Positions 61,764 to 64,000 of a stretch of DNA of 64,000 nucleotides are shown here, piece by piece. How positions within the stretch are numbered: position 1 is the first letter of the stretch; the number at the start of each line of letters is the position of its first letter. Below the pieces are notes generated by a model that did not search any database, was not told where the DNA came from, and saw only the letters and a program-made list of their open reading frames with translations. Made by a program: the position numbers and the translations under genes. Location: contig MU004233.1 of assembly GCA_010405405.1 (NCBI GenBank), forward strand, positions 2,210,539 to 2,274,538, given 5' to 3'. Origin of the DNA: Microthyrium microscopicum (Eukaryota; Ascomycota; Dothideomycetes; Microthyriales; Microthyriaceae).

Positions 61764-63074
61764 ATGCCTCCCCAACTCTCCACGCCCCTCTGCCAACTCC
61801 TAGGCATCCAATACCCCATAATCCTCGCCGGCATGGCCCGCACATCCGGCGGCCCCCTCGCCGCTGCCGTCAGCAACGCCGGCGGCCTAGGCGTCATCGG
61901 TGGTCTAGGATACACACCTTCCCAACTCACCGAAATTATCACCGAGCTCAAGTCCCATCTCCGCGATCCCTCTTTACCGTTTGGCGTGGACCTTGCGTTA
62001 CCACAGGTGGGTGGCGGCGCACGCAAGACGAACCATGATTATACGCATGGACAGCTGGATGAATTGATTGACGTGACGATCAAAGAGGGCGCAAAGTTAT
62101 TCGTAAGCGCGGTGGGTGTGCCGCCGAAACGGGTCATCGAGCGGTTACATGAGGCGGGCATTTTGGTGATGAATATGGTGGGTGCGCCGAGACATGCGCG
62201 CAAAGCACTGGATGCGGGGGTTGATATTGTTTGTGCGCAAGGTGGTGAGGGCGGTGGGCATACGGGTGATATTGCGAACTCTATACTCATTCCGTCTGTG
62301 GTGGATGTTGCGTCGCAATATACGTCTCCGCTTACTGGGAAACCTGCGATGGTGGTGGCGGCGGGCGGTATCTATGATGGGCGTGGTCTCGCGAGTAGTT
62401 TGATGCAGGGCGCGCAGGGAGTTTGGGTGGGCACGCGGTTTGTGGCGAGTACGGAGGCTGGTTGTAGTCAGGCGCATAAGGAGGCGGTGGTGAGTGCGAA
62501 GTTTACGGATACGTTGAGGACGTTGGTGGTTAGTGGGAGGCCGTTGAGGGTCAGGATGAATGAGTATATACAGGGCTGGGAGGATCGGCCGGAGGAGGTG
62601 AGGAAGTTGACTGAGCAGGGGATTGTGCCGATGATGAAGGATATGGAGGAGGAGAAGGATGTGGATTTGCCGTTTTTGATGGGCCAAGTGGCGGGTATTG
62701 TGCAGGATATCAAGGTATGTTGTTGATGTCACGATGTGTTTTCGGTGCAAGTGCTAAAGAGTCGTAGCCGGCGAAGGAGATTGTTGACGATATGGTAAGA
62801 ACCCCTATTGACAAAAGTCGTCAATACACCAGTTTCTGGTGTCCTTCTTGGTGCTCCCACGGCACTTGATGGCTGCCAAAACACTCGATGGTTTCCGAAG
62901 CATGCTATGGCATGGCTTTGCAAATATCCAACATCGTGGTTTCAGCTCGTGCTGGCTCCAATGGCAGACAGCAGTAACTTTTGGTTATCATACACTAACA
63001 TGCTTCAGGTCACACAAGCAGTCCAAATGTTGAAGTTGGGACAATCATACACAGGAGGTCAGAGCAAGTTGTAG
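61764..63074 (+). CDS. Nitronate monooxygenase (2-nitropropane dioxygenase family)
   Basis: An FMN-dependent TIM-barrel oxidase that converts alkyl nitronates, such as propionate-3-nitronate, to carbonyl compounds and nitrite, a detoxification role. Three exons are proposed: 61764-62714, 62768-62794 and 63009-63074, giving 347 aa. Motifs in order: the N-terminal PIILAGMARTSGGPLAAAVS, GGLGVIGGLGY, the central CAQGGEGGGHTG with the catalytic-type His, and the FMN phosphate-binding VAAGGIYDGRGLA followed by GAQGVWVGTRF. The two small last exons encode PAKEIVDDM and VTQAVQMLKLGQSY, the expected C-terminal helix. The last intron (62795-63008, 214 nt) is long and carries the palindromic repeat. The 5' region uses many GC-ending codons, the second half a different bias. 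Class (I or II) not decided. Confidence 0.9.
62795..63008 (+). repeat. Palindromic repeat copy in the last intron of the nitronate monooxygenase gene
   Basis: This 214-nt intron holds CCCACGGCACTTGATGG near 62856-62872 and, 11 nt later, ACACTCGATGGTTTCCG, then GCATGCTATGGCATGG. The order core, spacer, TGGTTTCC, GCATGC/ATGCC matches the copies in the introns of the secreted-protein gene 54 kb away. Splice signals are intact (GTAAGA, ACTAAC, CAG). Confidence 0.55.
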
Positions 63075-64000
63075 CCAGCCCATCACGTCCAATCGACTCT
63101 TGCAACACAGTTGGAGAAACCTGGTTGTATAGACTACAGACCTGACTAAAAAGCACGATTATCAAGTATAAGAAAACTAGCTAATTACATACCAAACTTG
63201 CCGATCTAGTCGTCCCCTTCTAGTCTGCTTATGCATAATAGGCGATGCATGTCTTTAGTTGCCAACTTCATCTTTAAGTTACAACTTCTTTTGGCCACTG
63301 AATATCGAAAGGTTGTTGGTTAGCAACCACAGACGATGTATATTGGTCGCCTTCTAGTACTTCAATGCGTAATGCGAGACCTATGTTTCTAGTCGGTAGC
63401 TTAACCAACATGATGGTATATTCTGATGACCACTGAAGATGGAATAGTTGCCGCATGCGCGTTAATGCGTGATACGAGATGTGTTTAGTTGTTAGCTCCA
63501 GCCTTCTAGCTGGAATCTGCTTATAGCCATTGATTATCAAAGGATTGTTTCATGGAAATATGCCTAATTGTAGACGCAAGTCTCTGATCGCTGGCTTAAC
63601 CTTTAGGCTGGTATCTTCTCCTGACCACAGAATATAGGACACTTGTTGGATGGCATTTCGTAGGCGGTGAGAAATCCAAGAAGCCCCTGGCAGGCAAGGA
63701 TCATTTTGAATCCTACTTTATACAACGTAGAGTAAACTATACGACATCCAACACCACCGAAATGGAGACATTGTATTGCGACACAGTAATGTCTGGAAAT
63801 AAGATTCCAATGTGTAAAAGAACACGACAGTACCATTGCTTTCAATGAGTCCCAAGTTCCTTATCCCACCTTGAACTGCTACACAGATATGTTCAATAAT
63901 CTATCCGCCTTCAGCCCACGGCACTTACCGATGTCTTTGGCACGCAAAAGCCAGCTTCTCATATTGAAAGACGTATGATAGTTACAATTAAGTTTCAGCC
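63075..64000. other. Non-coding right end of the window
   Basis: No gene recognised. 63240-63660 is a degenerate tandem repeat, listed separately. A lone palindromic-repeat core (CCCACGGCACTTACCGATG) lies near 63914-63932. Confidence 0.45.
63240..63660. repeat. Degenerate tandem repeat, about four units of roughly 100 bp
   Basis: Recurring landmarks in the same order: a GTNTTTAGTTGNNAGC-like box (near 63251, 63385, 63483, 63580), a box with TTCNAGCTGG or CTTTAGGCTGG, a GNCCACTGAA or TGACCACAGAAT box (63292, 63428, 63523 region, 63625), and a AAGGNTTGTT-type end. Spacing between anchors is about 134, 98 and 98 bp. Units are diverged but clearly related. Confidence 0.55.

Overview
This window is filamentous-fungal nuclear DNA. 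The evidence is short spliceosomal introns (about 40-85 nt, GT...CTAAC/CTGAY...AG), a pentafunctional AROM polypeptide, a fungal chitin deacetylase with CBM18 modules, and two AT-saturated blocks in which transposon coding is wrecked by C-to-T/G-to-A transitions, the signature of repeat-induced point mutation (RIP). An ascomycete of the Pezizomycotina is well supported; a leotiomycete-like fungus is only an inference.

Layout. 1-17.4 kb is gene-dense: 3' part of a chitin deacetylase, STE24 CAAX protease, an acidic unknown protein, mitochondrial bL34m (small and spliced, easily missed), U2 snRNP B'', mitochondrial dihydroorotate dehydrogenase, a secreted Ser/Thr-rich protein, two F-box-like paralogues, an acyl-CoA thioesterase-like hotdog protein and the retromer sorting nexin Vps5. 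18.16-35.76 kb is one transposon complex: an outer Ty3/Gypsy-type LTR element (minus strand, ~152-bp LTRs, target duplication CACAT) carrying a complete nested Gypsy element (plus strand, 227-bp LTRs, target duplication CTTAT). The outer element sits inside the 3' part of a MYND zinc-finger gene, whose severed tail lies 17.6 kb away at 17,990-18,158. 35.7-44.1 kb is an accessory island: the broken MYND gene, an OTT_1508-like deaminase gene with an apparent frameshift, and two SRR1-like paralogues. 44.7-53.7 kb holds a mitochondrial-type unknown protein, ARO1, a cytochrome b561-type membrane protein and a Cys-rich unknown. 54.95-58.09 kb is a RIP-decayed Mutator-like (MULE) transposon with 78-bp inverted repeats and a 9-bp target duplication, inserted 18 bp beyond the stop codon of the mitochondrial ribosomal protein mL59 gene. 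58.1-63.1 kb holds mL59, taxilin and a nitronate monooxygenase; the last 0.9 kb is a degenerate tandem repeat and non-coding DNA.

The genes are mostly unlinked housekeeping functions (prenyl-protein processing, splicing, pyrimidine and aromatic amino acid synthesis, endosomal sorting, mitochondrial translation), so no operon-like pathway is implied. The most unusual signals are (i) a dispersed palindromic short repeat, core CCATCG-CACT-CGATGG, that recurs inside unusually long introns of several unrelated genes and in nearby intergenic DNA, resembling introner-like elements; (ii) the exactly delimited nested insertion that split a gene and gave it an LTR-encoded C-terminus and stop; and (iii) splicing oddities: a stop-free 48-nt intron in U2 B'', a GC-AG intron in VPS5, and an intron overlapping a tandem duplication in an SRR1-like gene.
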